64,000 nt of DNA from Peristeroidobacter agariperforans. GTDB taxonomy: Bacteria; Pseudomonadota; Gammaproteobacteria; Steroidobacterales; Steroidobacteraceae. Of this stretch, positions 17,101 through 25,266 are shown one piece after another; position 1 is the first letter of the stretch; every line of letters starts with the position of its first letter. Under the pieces are notes generated by a model. The model was not told where the DNA came from and did not search any database. It worked only from the letters and a program-made list of their open reading frames with translations. A program made the position numbers and the translations under genes. The stretch is taken from assembly GCF_004138335.1 (NCBI RefSeq), contig NZ_RYFW01000001.1, positions 2,232,001-2,296,000 on the forward strand, written 5' to 3'.

Positions 17101-17293
17101 CATCGGCATCGTGGTGTTCTACGGCACGATCGTTTCTGTGGTCCTGACGTTGTTTGCTGTGCCGGCGGTGTATTCGATCTTTGCTCGCCGTACCAAGTCG
17201 CCCGAGCATGTCAGCCGTCTTCTGGACAAGATGCTCGGCGAGCACACGCCGCCGAGCGAGCAGCACGGGGGCAGCTCAGCCAAGCTATCATGA
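14135..17293 (+). CDS. RND multidrug efflux permease (HAE1 family)
   Basis: A 1052-residue inner-membrane pump of the AcrB/MexF type. It begins with LSVRRPVFATVISLLLI, the usual first helix, and has two large periplasmic loops and twelve helices. The proton-relay aspartates in TM4 are present (LAIGLVVDDAIVVLENV near residue 405). Length is normal for HAE1 transporters. The adaptor gene ends 3 bp upstream. The stop (17291-17293) overlaps the start of the MBL-fold gene (17290), so the hydrolase is translationally coupled. The substrate is unknown. Confidence 0.93.
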   Translation: MKLSELSVRRPVFATVISLLLIIFGLVSLQRLAVREYPDIDRPVVSITTTYTGASAAVIETKITQVIEDSIAGIEGILKIESDSEDERSSVRIEFDVNREIDGAANDVRDRVARVLGNLPEEADPPEVLKADASADPIMYILFSSDTMSTLEVTDYAERNLIDRLSTVPGVARVSINGARRYSMRIWLDRQALAARQLTVTDVEDALRRENVELPAGRIESKTREFTLRTLVGLDDEQDFRDLVITRGSDGHLIRLGEVAKVQLAAENDRATARFDGQSGVSMAVEAQSKANTLDIVRGVRAEIENLQDTMPRGTTLEVGVDNGLAIEAALREVIIAVVFALISVLAVIYAFLGSLRATLIPAVTIPVSIIASFTVMYAMGYSANVLTLLGLVLAIGLVVDDAIVVLENVHRRAELGEPPLVAAVTGSREIGFAVIATTLTLAAVFIPISFLPGDIGRLFSEFGFTLAASVLFSALVALTLTPMLASKLPESDAHRNRFARMVDRFFRKLAEVYDARLRSLIRRPWLIVGAVGALVVLGALTFRSVPSEFTPLADAGRVSVSIEAPEGTSFDHMYQYALKLEAIAMKEKQTHGDIAHILLRVPGNGGGDVRTGDVNSARVFMMLTDWHDRERSAQNIADAIVAEAQKTMPGVRAMANQQGSLGRRGSGRPFEAVLGGPDYETLAKWSNQMMDLARQNPGLRNVDNSYKERKPQLRVSVDRSRAAELGVSLETVGRTLETVLGSRIVTTYVDRGREYNVILQAADEARETITDLTNIRVRSARGDTLIPLSNVVHIEETAGAVQLPRFNRLRSVEIRADLTPGYTLGEAIEWFQQTAARELPEATVMWDGESGEYMRAGQQMYLTFFFALAIVFLVLAAQFESFVHPAIIMVTVPLALLGAVFGLKLYGASINIFSQIAVIMLIGIAAKNGVLIVEFANQLRDQGLEFTEAVVKAAETRLRPVLMTSLCTAFGALPLLFATGAGSEQRIPIGIVVFYGTIVSVVLTLFAVPAVYSIFARRTKSPEHVSRLLDKMLGEHTPPSEQHGGSSAKLS

Positions 17294-18243
17294 GCACGCC
17301 GACCGCCGAGTTCTGCCAAGCTCTGGATCACGGCATCTTCGTCATCGACACCGGCTTTGTCCGGCCGCAGTTCGATGCCGCTTATCTGGTCGTCGAAAAC
17401 GGTCGAGCTGCTTATATCGACACCGGACCGAACAATGCTGTGCCGAGATTGTTGGCCGCGCTGAACGTTGCCGGCATCGAACGCAGCGCCGTCGACTATG
17501 TGATTCCAACTCATGTGCACCTGGATCACGCCGGCGGGGCAGGGCTCCTGATGAGCGAATTGCCAAACGCCCGGATGCTGATTCATCCGCGCGGCGCACG
17601 TCACATGATCGATCCAACGGCGCTGATGGAAGGTGTGCGGGCCGTGTATGGCGTCGAAGTGGCCAATCGCGATTACGGCGAGCTGGTGCCGGTGCCGGAA
17701 CAAAGGGTCACAACCACGAGCGATGGCCTGGTCGTGATGTTGGGCGGGCGGCCGTTGCGCTTCATGGACACGCCGGGCCATGCCAAACATCACCACTGCA
17801 TCTGGGATGAAGCCAGTCGCGGCTGGTTTACCGGCGACACCTTCGGCATCGCCTATCCGGAGCTGCACACGTCGAACGGACCGTATGTGGTGCCGGCCAC
17901 CGCGCCGGTGCAGTTCGATCAGGAAGCGTTGCACGAGTCCATCGAGCGGCTGCTGGCGCAGCGGCCGCTGCAGATGTATCTGACGCACTTTGGCGCGGTC
18001 GCCAACCCAGAACAGCTGTCCGTGCAATTTCTTTCGCAGGTCGATGCCATGGTCGAGGCGGCCCGGTCGCTGGCGCTGGTGTCCGATCGCCACGAGCAGC
18101 TGAAGCGGGCGTTTGCCGACATCTATATCGCCGAGCTGCGGCGGTCCGGCTCGAGGCAGCCGGAATCTTTCCTACGCGAGGTCCTGGCGACGGACATCGA
18201 GTTGAATGCCCAGGGCCTGGGCGCCTGGCTCAACAAACATTAA
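17290..18243 (+). CDS. MBL-fold metallo-hydrolase coupled to the RND operon
   Basis: A 317-residue metallo-beta-lactamase-fold hydrolase. The dinuclear metal motif HVHLDH is present near residues 75-80, followed by a later His in PGHAKHHH and an Asp in TGDTFG, so the site looks complete. The overall form resembles stand-alone lactonase/thioesterase-like MBL proteins. Its ATG overlaps the stop of the RND pump as ATGA, implying coupled expression. No signal peptide is seen, so it should act in the cytoplasm. Whether it processes a pump substrate (for example a lactone) is an inference from position. A longer frame from 16624 is only an overlap with the pump gene. Confidence 0.85.
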   Translation: MSTPTAEFCQALDHGIFVIDTGFVRPQFDAAYLVVENGRAAYIDTGPNNAVPRLLAALNVAGIERSAVDYVIPTHVHLDHAGGAGLLMSELPNARMLIHPRGARHMIDPTALMEGVRAVYGVEVANRDYGELVPVPEQRVTTTSDGLVVMLGGRPLRFMDTPGHAKHHHCIWDEASRGWFTGDTFGIAYPELHTSNGPYVVPATAPVQFDQEALHESIERLLAQRPLQMYLTHFGAVANPEQLSVQFLSQVDAMVEAARSLALVSDRHEQLKRAFADIYIAELRRSGSRQPESFLREVLATDIELNAQGLGAWLNKH

Positions 18244-18381
18244 TTTGTAGGAAACCTCTGGCGTCGCCAGCAATTCAGGATCCGCCTAAAGGTAATCGGC
18301 GCCAATTCGTGATGTATTGCGCTGAACGTCGCAATGCGGCTCCCGCATCCTGCGCACGCCACCTTCCTCCTTGGATCGAAC

Positions 18382-18747
18382 ATGTCCGCAGAATTGATAC
18401 CCATTATCGCCTTTATCTCGGGCGCCATGGTCACAGCGATTTTGTCGTCGTTGTCGGTATCGCGCGCCGTCAAAGAACAGCAGGAAATCTTGAAGCGAGG
18501 CCAGGTCGCGCACGGCCGCATCCTGCACATCTGGCGGCCCAAGCTGCGTGGCGCCTTCGCCCGCATCTATTTCGAGTTCGAGCCGCCTGGGATGGATACG
18601 GTGCGCGGTTGTCATATCGACCGGCGGCCGGCCGAAGAACTGCGAGCATCGTTGCCCGCGGTCGGCACCACGGTTGCCGTGCGCTATTTACCGGATCAAC
18701 CCAATCAAGCGGTAATTGCCCGGCTCGTGTCCCGTTTTACCGACTAA
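18382..18747 (+). CDS. Small membrane protein with DUF3592-like domain
   Basis: A 121-residue protein from the ATG at 18382; a start at 18334 would add 16 unconvincing residues. One transmembrane helix (ELIPIIAFISGAMVTAILSS) is followed by a small beta-rich domain ending in VGTTVAVRYLPDQPNQAVIA, typical of DUF3592 proteins, where the conserved V-RY-P-NP pattern recurs. The function of the family is unknown. It stands alone between the RND operon and the stress membrane protein. Confidence 0.6.
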   Translation: MSAELIPIIAFISGAMVTAILSSLSVSRAVKEQQEILKRGQVAHGRILHIWRPKLRGAFARIYFEFEPPGMDTVRGCHIDRRPAEELRASLPAVGTTVAVRYLPDQPNQAVIARLVSRFTD

Positions 18748-18828
18748 AACGCTGTGCTCGACGGAACCAACCGTCGTGCCCCCTCATTTCGTCGTCGATA
18801 GTGGTTACGACGCCCCGGAGGAGGGATT

Positions 18829-19095
18829 ATGGGTATTCTCGTTTGGTTGATCGTCGGCGGCGTGTGTGGCTGGTTGGCCAGCATCATCATGCGTACCGAT
18901 GCGCAGCAAGGCATTCTGTTGAACGTGATCGTCGGCATCGTCGGCGCCTTGCTGGCGGGTTTCATCATTTCGCCGATGGTCGGAGTCGGAACGATCAACG
19001 AGGGCATCTCGGTTGCGACCTTCCTGGTCTCGCTACTGGGCGCTGTGATTCTGCTCGCTATCGTCAATCTGTTCCGCCGCGGCAGCGTTCGCTAG
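18829..19095 (+). CDS. GlsB/YeaQ/YmgE-family stress-response membrane protein
   Basis: An 88-residue protein with three hydrophobic helices and the glycine-rich pattern of the transglycosylase-associated protein family (GGVCGWLASIIMRTDAQQG near residues 10-28, then GIVGALLAGF). These small inner-membrane proteins are linked to general or acid stress, although the molecular role is not established. A strong GGAGG ribosome-binding site (about 18818-18824) precedes the ATG, and a strong terminator follows at 19118, so it is a monocistronic gene. Confidence 0.88.
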   Translation: MGILVWLIVGGVCGWLASIIMRTDAQQGILLNVIVGIVGALLAGFIISPMVGVGTINEGISVATFLVSLLGAVILLAIVNLFRRGSVR

Positions 19096-19117
19096 AACGC
19101 AGCTGAAGTTGGAAATG

Positions 19118-19149
19118 AAAAGGGCCGGACAATGTCCGGCCCTTTTTTT
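19118..19149 (+). terminator. Rho-independent terminator of the stress-protein gene
   Basis: AAAAGGGCCGGAC (19118-19130) pairs perfectly with GTCCGGCCCTTTT (19134-19146) around an AAT loop. The T-run continues to 19149. This is the clearest intrinsic terminator in the intergenic DNA of the window. Confidence 0.9.
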
Positions 19150-19197
19150 ATCTACCTTTTCGGGCGACCGATCGGACCTCCTGTCGCGACGGTCGCG

Positions 19198-19266
19198 CTC
19201 ACGAGAAAAAAGCGTGGTTTTTCCTCGTGAGTCGCCGCCAGGGCGGCGGGGCACATCCATGTGCCC
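19198..19266 (-). repeat. Three-hairpin intergenic repeat, copy B (inverted relative to copy A)
   Basis: On the plus strand the order is H3, H2, H1. H3 pairs CTCACGAG (19198-19205) with CTCGTGAG (19224-19231), extended by A/T runs. H2 pairs CGCCGCC (19233-19239) with GGCGGCG (19242-19248). H1 pairs GGGCACAT (19249-19256) with ATGTGCCC (19259-19266). Its reverse complement matches copy A at 2834 closely in H1 and H2 and in layout in H3. It lies between the terminator above and the end of the S9 peptidase gene. Confidence 0.6.
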
Positions 19267-19287
19267 GAAATACTACTGGAGGTCGGC

Positions 19288-21336
19288 TTACTTGCCGCGA
19301 TAGCGCTCGAACCAGGCCAGGATGGCGCTGGCCTTGGCGGCCGATTGCGATGGCCGGGCCGTGAAACCGCCGTGGGAGGCACCGGGCACTTTTACCAGAC
19401 CCGTCGGCACGCCGGCGAGTTGCAGCGCCTGGTAGTACTGCTCCGAGTCGCTGAGCGGCGTACGGAAATCCTGATCGCCGACGACCACCAGCGTCGGTGT
19501 CTTCACCGAGCCCACCAGCGATAACGGCGAACGCGCCCAGTAGGTTTGCGGATCCTCCCAAGGCGTCTTGCCGAACCAGTACTTGGTCATGAACGCCGTG
19601 CCGTCGGTCGTCAGCACCAGGCTGGTCCAGTTGATCACCGGCTTCTGCGAGGCGGCCGCTTTGAAACGCGGGGTTTTGCCGACGATCCAGGCTGTCAGCA
19701 CGCCGCCGCCCGAGCCGCCCGTGACGAACAGATTGTCGGGATCGACGAAGCCCTGCGCGATCGCCGCGTCGACGCTGCTGATCAGGTCGTCGTAATCGTT
19801 GCCTGGATATTTGTGATGAATCAGATTCGCGAACTCATCGCCATACGACGTTGAGCCGCGCGGATTGGTGTACAGCACGACATAGCCGGCCGCGGCATAC
19901 AGCTGGTAGTCGGTGGAGAACACCGGGGCGTAGGCGGCGAACGGACCGCCATGGATTTCCAGGATCAGCGGATATTTCTTGTTGCGATCGAAGTTCGGCG
20001 GCAGCACCAGCCAGGCGTCGATCGGGCGCTGATCGAACGAGGACTTCACCTCCAGGGGCTGCACCTGGCCCAGCGTCTTGCCGCCGAGCGAGCCTGCGTT
20101 CAGATCGGTCAGTTGTTTGCTGCGGCCGCCGCGTGAAATAGAAACATCCGAGGGGCGGGCACCACTGCCGCTGGTGAACGCGATCGTGCCGTCGTTCGCG
20201 ATGCTGAATTCACCGCCAGTATAGGGGCGGTCGAGCGACGCGCCGCTCAATCCCTGCGCGACCGGCGTGACTTTGCCATTGAGCGCCACGCGGGCCACCT
20301 TGGTCACGGCGTGATCGTCATATCGAACATAGAGGTCGCGGCCATTGGGCGCCCACTGCACGTCGTCGATCGAGCGATCGAGCGACGCAGTCAGCGAGCG
20401 CTGATTGCTGCCGTCGGCATTCATCACGTGCAGCTCGACGTTCTGGTAGCCCATGAACTTATCTTCGAAGCCGAGATACGCGATGGTCTTGCCGTCCGGA
20501 GAAACCCGGGCGGAGCCATCCGGGCCGGCGCGCTGGGTCAGCGGCGTGATCTGGCCATCGGCCACGGCGATGCGATACAGCTCGGTGTTCACCGGCTCGC
20601 GACGCCAGTTCTCGTTGCGATTGCCGGTCGCGACGATGTAGCTGCCGTCCGGCGCCCAGGTGAGCGGACCGCCCTCGTTGAAGGCGCCGAAGGTCAGCTG
20701 ACGCGGCGTGCCGCCGTCGGCGGCGATCACATAAACATGCGTGTAGCCGGGCTCGAGATAGCCGGCGCCGTCGGCGCGATAGGTGATATCGGTGATCACT
20801 TCCAGTGGCGGCGCCCACTGCGCGTTCTCCGGCTTCGGCGGCGCCTCGCCCAGCGGCTTCTTCTCGTCCTTCGCGAACATGGTGAACGCGATCCACTTGC
20901 CGTCGGGCGACCAGGTCAGCGAGTCCGGCGCGTCGAGCAGCTCGGCGAGCTTCGCCGTCTGGCCGGTTTGCATCCAACGCACGAACAGCTGAGGGCGGCC
21001 GTCCTCGGCGCTGGAGACATAGGCGAGCCGATCGCCCTTGGGTGACCAGCGCGGGGAGCTGTGCGAGCCGGCGCCGGCGACCACCGGTGCTTGTGCCCCC
21101 GTCTCGGTATCGACCAGCCAGATCGACGTACGGCCGCGGTCGGTCATGATGTCGAACGAGTGACGCGCATAGGCGACGGCCCGACCGTCCGGACGGATTT
21201 GCGGATCGGTGGCGTATTGCAGGCCGAACAGGTCGCGGCCCTGGAAGATCTTGTTGGGCGCATCCGGTGGATCGGCGAGCGCGGCGGTCAGCGGTGTGGC
21301 GGTCGCCAATAGCGCAACGAGGAGCCTCAATTGCAT
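19288..21336 (-). CDS. Secreted S9-family (prolyl oligopeptidase-like) peptidase
   Basis: A 682-residue serine peptidase of the acylaminoacyl-peptidase/dipeptidyl-peptidase group. A Sec signal peptide (MQLRLLVALLATATPLTAALA) directs it to the periplasm. Residues about 45-410 are a beta-propeller of PD40-type repeats (WSPDGKWIAF, WAPDGSYIVA). The C-terminal alpha/beta hydrolase domain has the nucleophile elbow GGSGGG (Ser about 541), Asp in GDQDFRTP (about 619) and His in GASHGGF (about 654), so the triad is complete. It probably trims peptides in the periplasm. It has its own promoter region and no operon partner. Confidence 0.93.
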   Translation of the reverse strand: MQLRLLVALLATATPLTAALADPPDAPNKIFQGRDLFGLQYATDPQIRPDGRAVAYARHSFDIMTDRGRTSIWLVDTETGAQAPVVAGAGSHSSPRWSPKGDRLAYVSSAEDGRPQLFVRWMQTGQTAKLAELLDAPDSLTWSPDGKWIAFTMFAKDEKKPLGEAPPKPENAQWAPPLEVITDITYRADGAGYLEPGYTHVYVIAADGGTPRQLTFGAFNEGGPLTWAPDGSYIVATGNRNENWRREPVNTELYRIAVADGQITPLTQRAGPDGSARVSPDGKTIAYLGFEDKFMGYQNVELHVMNADGSNQRSLTASLDRSIDDVQWAPNGRDLYVRYDDHAVTKVARVALNGKVTPVAQGLSGASLDRPYTGGEFSIANDGTIAFTSGSGARPSDVSISRGGRSKQLTDLNAGSLGGKTLGQVQPLEVKSSFDQRPIDAWLVLPPNFDRNKKYPLILEIHGGPFAAYAPVFSTDYQLYAAAGYVVLYTNPRGSTSYGDEFANLIHHKYPGNDYDDLISSVDAAIAQGFVDPDNLFVTGGSGGGVLTAWIVGKTPRFKAAASQKPVINWTSLVLTTDGTAFMTKYWFGKTPWEDPQTYWARSPLSLVGSVKTPTLVVVGDQDFRTPLSDSEQYYQALQLAGVPTGLVKVPGASHGGFTARPSQSAAKASAILAWFERYRGK

Positions 21337-21546
21337 ACATCCCTCTGCTGGTGCAGGAAAAACGGGCCGGTACGCTAGCGTTCCCCGCGGTGAGCGTCCA
21401 GTGCAAATGAGAGATCCCGGCAGTTATTGCGACTGTGGCGAGCAACTCGATCCCGCGCTTTAATTATCGAGCCTGGCTTTCACACGGTGAAACCAGACCT
21501 CGGCGGGCCGCGAATCCCCGCCTTGCCAATGGGAGGAAAGGGCGCG

Positions 21547-23577
21547 GTGGCATCGAGCCCGGAGACTTTTGTGCCTGTATCGACGGCCGAGCTGTCGTGG
21601 CGCGTGCTCGGCTTCGTCAATGGGCTGCGGCTGCTCGCCTCGTCATCGCTCGCGGTTTTGTTCGTCTCGATCATGCCCGAGGCCTTCGGGCAGCTCGACC
21701 CTGCGCTATTCGCTGGCGCGGCCACGGCCTATTTCCTGTATGCCGTGATCTCGATCAGCAGCATCCGGCGGCGCTCGCCGGATATCGTGCTGCAGACCTG
21801 GACCGGCGTGTTCGCCGATGTGCTGGTGCTGTCGCTGCTCACCTACGCCAGCGGCGGCGTGAACGGCGGCATTTCGGCGCTGGTGGTGCTGTCCATCGGT
21901 GCGGCCAGTTTCATCCTGCGCCGGCGGCTGGCCATGGCGATCGCGGTGGCGGCCTCGCTTGCCATGCTCGTTCAGCCAGTCATCTCGATGCTCGCCAATG
22001 TCGACGCGATGAGCGACGTCACGACCGCGGCGATCTCCGGCGCCTTGACCATCATCATCGCGCTCGGCATTTCGCAGCTCGCACGCATCATGCGGCAGAA
22101 CGAGGAGATCAACCGCCAACGCGAAGCCGCCAACATCGAGCTCACCGAGCTGCAGCGAACGCTTTCGGAGCACTTGCGCGAGGGCGTGCTCATCGTCGAT
22201 GGCGAGAACAAGGTTTCGATGATCAGCGACACCGCCTCGACGCTGCTCCAGGGCGGCAGTGTCGCCGAAGGCTCGTTGCTGAGCGACGTGTCCTCCCGGC
22301 TCGCCAACTTGCTGGACACCTGGCGACGTTATTTTTGCGATGAGAGCCGCAGTACGCCGACCATGATGGGCTTCGACGGCGAGCGCCGGCTGCAACTGAA
22401 GTTCGTATCGCTCGATAACAGCACGCAAGGCCCGGCACTGATCTTCGTCGAGGACAAGTCGCGCATGGCGTCGTGGCTGCCCGCCTCGATGGTGCCTGCG
22501 ACGGTGGAAGTCAATCAGGTGCCGGCGCCGCGTGAAGCGGTGCCGCGTGCGGCTGCTCCGCCGGCTCCGGTGCGCACTCAGAGCGCTCGTGGCGATGTGA
22601 CCAGAGAGCGGGCGTTCGAAAGTCCCTATGCGGCCGGTGCGTTGCGTGAGCCCTCCTATGAGAACGGGCAGTATGCAGGCGCCTTGTCGCCGGTTAGTGC
22701 GTTACGCACCAGCGGCGCCCGCGGCAACCCCTTTGAAGATTCATCATATCGGGAAGGTGCGCGTCGTCAGGGCGCACCGCGCGTCGAGCCAGCCCGTCCA
22801 CAGCGAACGGGCACCAACAAGGAGGAGGCGTATCGAGCAAATACACTGAGAGAAAACATCGCGCGACAAAACACCTTCCGTGCCGCGCTTCAAGAAGTTT
22901 CTCCCTGGGAGAACCCGCCCAAACCGGCGGCGCCGTCACCGGCCGCTGCCGCTCCCGCTACGACCGCAGCTCAACCCCGGCGACAACAGCAGCCGACCCG
23001 ACCGCCGGGAAGCATGCTTTCAAACAACGACCCGCGCCTGCGCATCATCATTGGCAACGCGCTCCAGTACGGTAAGCGCGAGTCGGTGCGGCTGGAGCGC
23101 GTCGATCTGGCGTCGTGGTCCAAAGAGTTTCTCACCGAGTTCTGGCAGACCGAAGACATCGACGCCGATACCTTGCGATTGAGCGCGCCGCGCGAAAGCG
23201 TGCCGGTGCGTGCCGATCCCGCTCATCTGCAAAAGCTGCTGTGGACCCTGTGCAACGATCTCCTGAAATACGGGCGCGCCACCAATGCCAACGATCCCAT
23301 CGAGATTCGGGTCGGCCGCAGCGCCACTACGCAGCGTCGTTATCTCGACGTGATCGATCGCGGCTCCGCGATCGGTCCCGCCGATTCCAAACGCGTGTTC
23401 GAGCCGTTCCTGTCGGCGGGCAAAGCAGGCACGGGCATTTCGATGTTCGTGTCGCGCGAGCTTTCGCCCGGCGTTCGCTCCGGCGCCAACAACGATCCGC
23501 GTCCGGGCGGCGGCGTGGTGTTCAGGCTGGTCTTCGCCGACGCGCCGGCGCGCAAACCGGCCGAAGCTACGGATTAG
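21547..23577 (+). CDS. PilS-like membrane sensor with degenerate kinase core
   Basis: About 676 residues from the GTG at 21547, chosen because GGAGG (21532-21536) lies 10 nt upstream; frames from 21427 or 21529 are possible. The N-terminal six-helix region matches PilS, the type IV pilus sensor (WRVLGFVNGLRLL; LLTYASGGVNGGISALVVL). A PAS-like region follows (EGVLIVDGENKVSMI). The helix carrying the phospho-acceptor His is missing and is replaced by about 180 Pro/Ala/Arg-rich residues (about 311-488). The second dimerisation helix (NDPRLRIIIGNALQ) and the ATPase domain return, but the G2 loop is GTGISM instead of GTGLGL and the N box is altered. No PilR is adjacent. A non-phosphorylating or regulatory paralogue is likely. 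Confidence 0.8.
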   Translation: MASSPETFVPVSTAELSWRVLGFVNGLRLLASSSLAVLFVSIMPEAFGQLDPALFAGAATAYFLYAVISISSIRRRSPDIVLQTWTGVFADVLVLSLLTYASGGVNGGISALVVLSIGAASFILRRRLAMAIAVAASLAMLVQPVISMLANVDAMSDVTTAAISGALTIIIALGISQLARIMRQNEEINRQREAANIELTELQRTLSEHLREGVLIVDGENKVSMISDTASTLLQGGSVAEGSLLSDVSSRLANLLDTWRRYFCDESRSTPTMMGFDGERRLQLKFVSLDNSTQGPALIFVEDKSRMASWLPASMVPATVEVNQVPAPREAVPRAAAPPAPVRTQSARGDVTRERAFESPYAAGALREPSYENGQYAGALSPVSALRTSGARGNPFEDSSYREGARRQGAPRVEPARPQRTGTNKEEAYRANTLRENIARQNTFRAALQEVSPWENPPKPAAPSPAAAAPATTAAQPRRQQQPTRPPGSMLSNNDPRLRIIIGNALQYGKRESVRLERVDLASWSKEFLTEFWQTEDIDADTLRLSAPRESVPVRADPAHLQKLLWTLCNDLLKYGRATNANDPIEIRVGRSATTQRRYLDVIDRGSAIGPADSKRVFEPFLSAGKAGTGISMFVSRELSPGVRSGANNDPRPGGGVVFRLVFADAPARKPAEATD

Positions 23578-23647
23578 CTATCCCGCCTCCACAGGCCGCG
23601 AGCCAGCGCCGCTATACTGATTCGCATCAGCCGATGCGGAGAAGATG

Positions 23648-24586
23648 ATGCGTATAGGTTATGCCGCGCTCGCAAGCTTTAGCTTCGCGATTGCAAGTCC
23701 GGCGAGTGCGCTCAGTAACAGGGACTTCGACTGCACGTCGACGCGTGTCGGAGAGGCCGGATCGGTTGTCATCAAGACCACGCTGGGTGAAACGCCGGCG
23801 CTGGTCCGCATTCCATCGAAGATCGGTCGATCACCCATCGTGCTGTGGCACGGCTTCGGCCCGCCTGCGAGCGAACAGGCGTTGATGGAAGCATTGCCGC
23901 TGGATGATGTGCCGGCGGTAAAGGTGTATCTCGGCTTGCCGTTGTTCGGTGCGCGTGCGCCGGCTGGTGGCTCGAACGAGTTGGCGCGCCGACAGCAAGA
24001 GGATCTCGCGACGTTGGTGTTCGAGCCGGCGGTGATGGGTGCCGCTAAAGAGTTGCCCGCCGTGGTTCGTGCGCTCGAGGAACGCAATTGTTTGAAGCGA
24101 GGCGAGCGCATTGGACTGTTTGGATTCTCGGCCGGCGGCGCTGCTGTGTTCTACGCGCTGGCCGAGAGGGATGTGCGGATCGGCGCCGCCGTGACGTTGA
24201 ACGCGTCAACAGGCTTGAGCGCGTCCGTCAATGCTTATGAGCGTGCCACTAAAGGGTCATATAACTGGACGGGTGCGGCGCGTAGACTCGCGCAGCGTTC
24301 AGATGCTGCGGGTCGCGCGAAGGATATCGCCACAGGTCACCCGCCACCGGCATTGCTCATCATCCATGGTAACGACGACGCAATGCTGACGCCCGAGGTT
24401 GCCAGCACGTTGCATAGCGCATTGCTGCCTGCTTATCGCGAGGCACTTGCCACGGAACAGCTGCAACTGCTCCTTGTGCCCGGACTGGCGCACGGTTGGA
24501 CCAGTTCAGGAAGCCAGGAAGCATTGCGCAGCTCAATCGCTGCGTGGTTCCATAACTATCTGTGGCCGGCGGGCTCGACCCGCTGA
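23648..24586 (+). CDS. Secreted alpha/beta-hydrolase (dienelactone-hydrolase-like)
   Basis: About 312 residues with a Sec signal peptide (MRIGYAALASFSFAIASPASA). The oxyanion region is VLWHGFGPP, the nucleophile elbow GFSAGG (Ser about 162), an acidic residue lies in HGNDDAMLTPE and the His in GLAHGW near the C-terminus, so a full Ser-Asp-His triad is present. GGAG at 23638-23641 favours the second of two tandem ATGs (23645, 23648). It acts in the periplasm on an unknown ester or lactone. The next gene starts 17 bp downstream, possibly in the same transcript. Confidence 0.8.
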   Translation: MRIGYAALASFSFAIASPASALSNRDFDCTSTRVGEAGSVVIKTTLGETPALVRIPSKIGRSPIVLWHGFGPPASEQALMEALPLDDVPAVKVYLGLPLFGARAPAGGSNELARRQQEDLATLVFEPAVMGAAKELPAVVRALEERNCLKRGERIGLFGFSAGGAAVFYALAERDVRIGAAVTLNASTGLSASVNAYERATKGSYNWTGAARRLAQRSDAAGRAKDIATGHPPPALLIIHGNDDAMLTPEVASTLHSALLPAYREALATEQLQLLLVPGLAHGWTSSGSQEALRSSIAAWFHNYLWPAGSTR

Positions 24587-24603
24587 GCTCTTGTGGAGTT
24601 CTC

Positions 24604-25266
24604 ATGCGAGTCAGTCGAATTGCAGTGTTGATGATGGCGCTGGCGCTGCAGCCGGTGCAGTCGTGGGCCGAAGGCGAAGCGGGCGAGTACGTCGAGGCCC
24701 GGGAAGTGACCAATCCGCCGCCGAAGGCGGCGCTGAATAGTTTCGATCGCTTCGAGATTGCGCCGATCGCGATGGGTGCGCCGTACGCCGGCGAAGAGGT
24801 GAACGAGGAAGCCAAGGAGCGCCTGCAGGTCAACCTCGACGAGCGCGTGCCGCCAGTGCTGACCGAATGGAACGCGAAGGAAGCGAAGAACTCGCCGCCG
24901 AAGACGCTCAGGATCGAGCCGGCGGTTCGTCATGTGAAATTCGTCAGCGGCAAGAAGCGTTTCTGGACCGGCGCGTTCTCAGGCGGCACGGCCGTGCTGA
25001 TGACGGTCAAGCTGAGCGATGCCGCCACCGGCGAAGTGATCGCCGAGCCGGAGTTCTACCAGCACGCCAACGCGATGGGTGCGGCCTTCTCGTACGGCGC
25101 CACCGACAAGGCGATGCTGGTACGAACCACCGATCTCATCAGCGACTACCTCAAGGCGAACTACGCGGCGGCCGTGGGCGGTCCGACTGGCAAGGAGGAC
25201 GACGAGAAGAAGGGCAAGGACAAGCCGGAGAGCAAGGAGTCTGCTGATCAGCAGTCGACGCAGTAG
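24604..25266 (+). CDS. DUF4410-like exported protein
   Basis: A 220-residue protein with a signal peptide (MRVSRIAVLMMALALQPVQSWA). The central part (FDRFEIAPIAM, RIEPAVRHVKFVSGKKRFWTG, TDLISDYLKANY) resembles DUF4410 domain proteins, whose function is unknown. The C-terminus is a lysine/glutamate/aspartate-rich charged tail. The ATG at 24604 follows GGAG at 24595 and gives the signal peptide; the frame extension to 24562 is ignored. It overlaps or abuts the transglycosylase gene that follows, suggesting co-expression and a cell-envelope role. Confidence 0.72.
   Translation: MRVSRIAVLMMALALQPVQSWAEGEAGEYVEAREVTNPPPKAALNSFDRFEIAPIAMGAPYAGEEVNEEAKERLQVNLDERVPPVLTEWNAKEAKNSPPKTLRIEPAVRHVKFVSGKKRFWTGAFSGGTAVLMTVKLSDAATGEVIAEPEFYQHANAMGAAFSYGATDKAMLVRTTDLISDYLKANYAAAVGGPTGKEDDEKKGKDKPESKESADQQSTQ

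Noticed and set aside
19109-19303. Short plus-strand frame across the terminator and repeat copy B
   Set aside because: It translates hairpin DNA, has no ribosome-binding site and overlaps a strong terminator.
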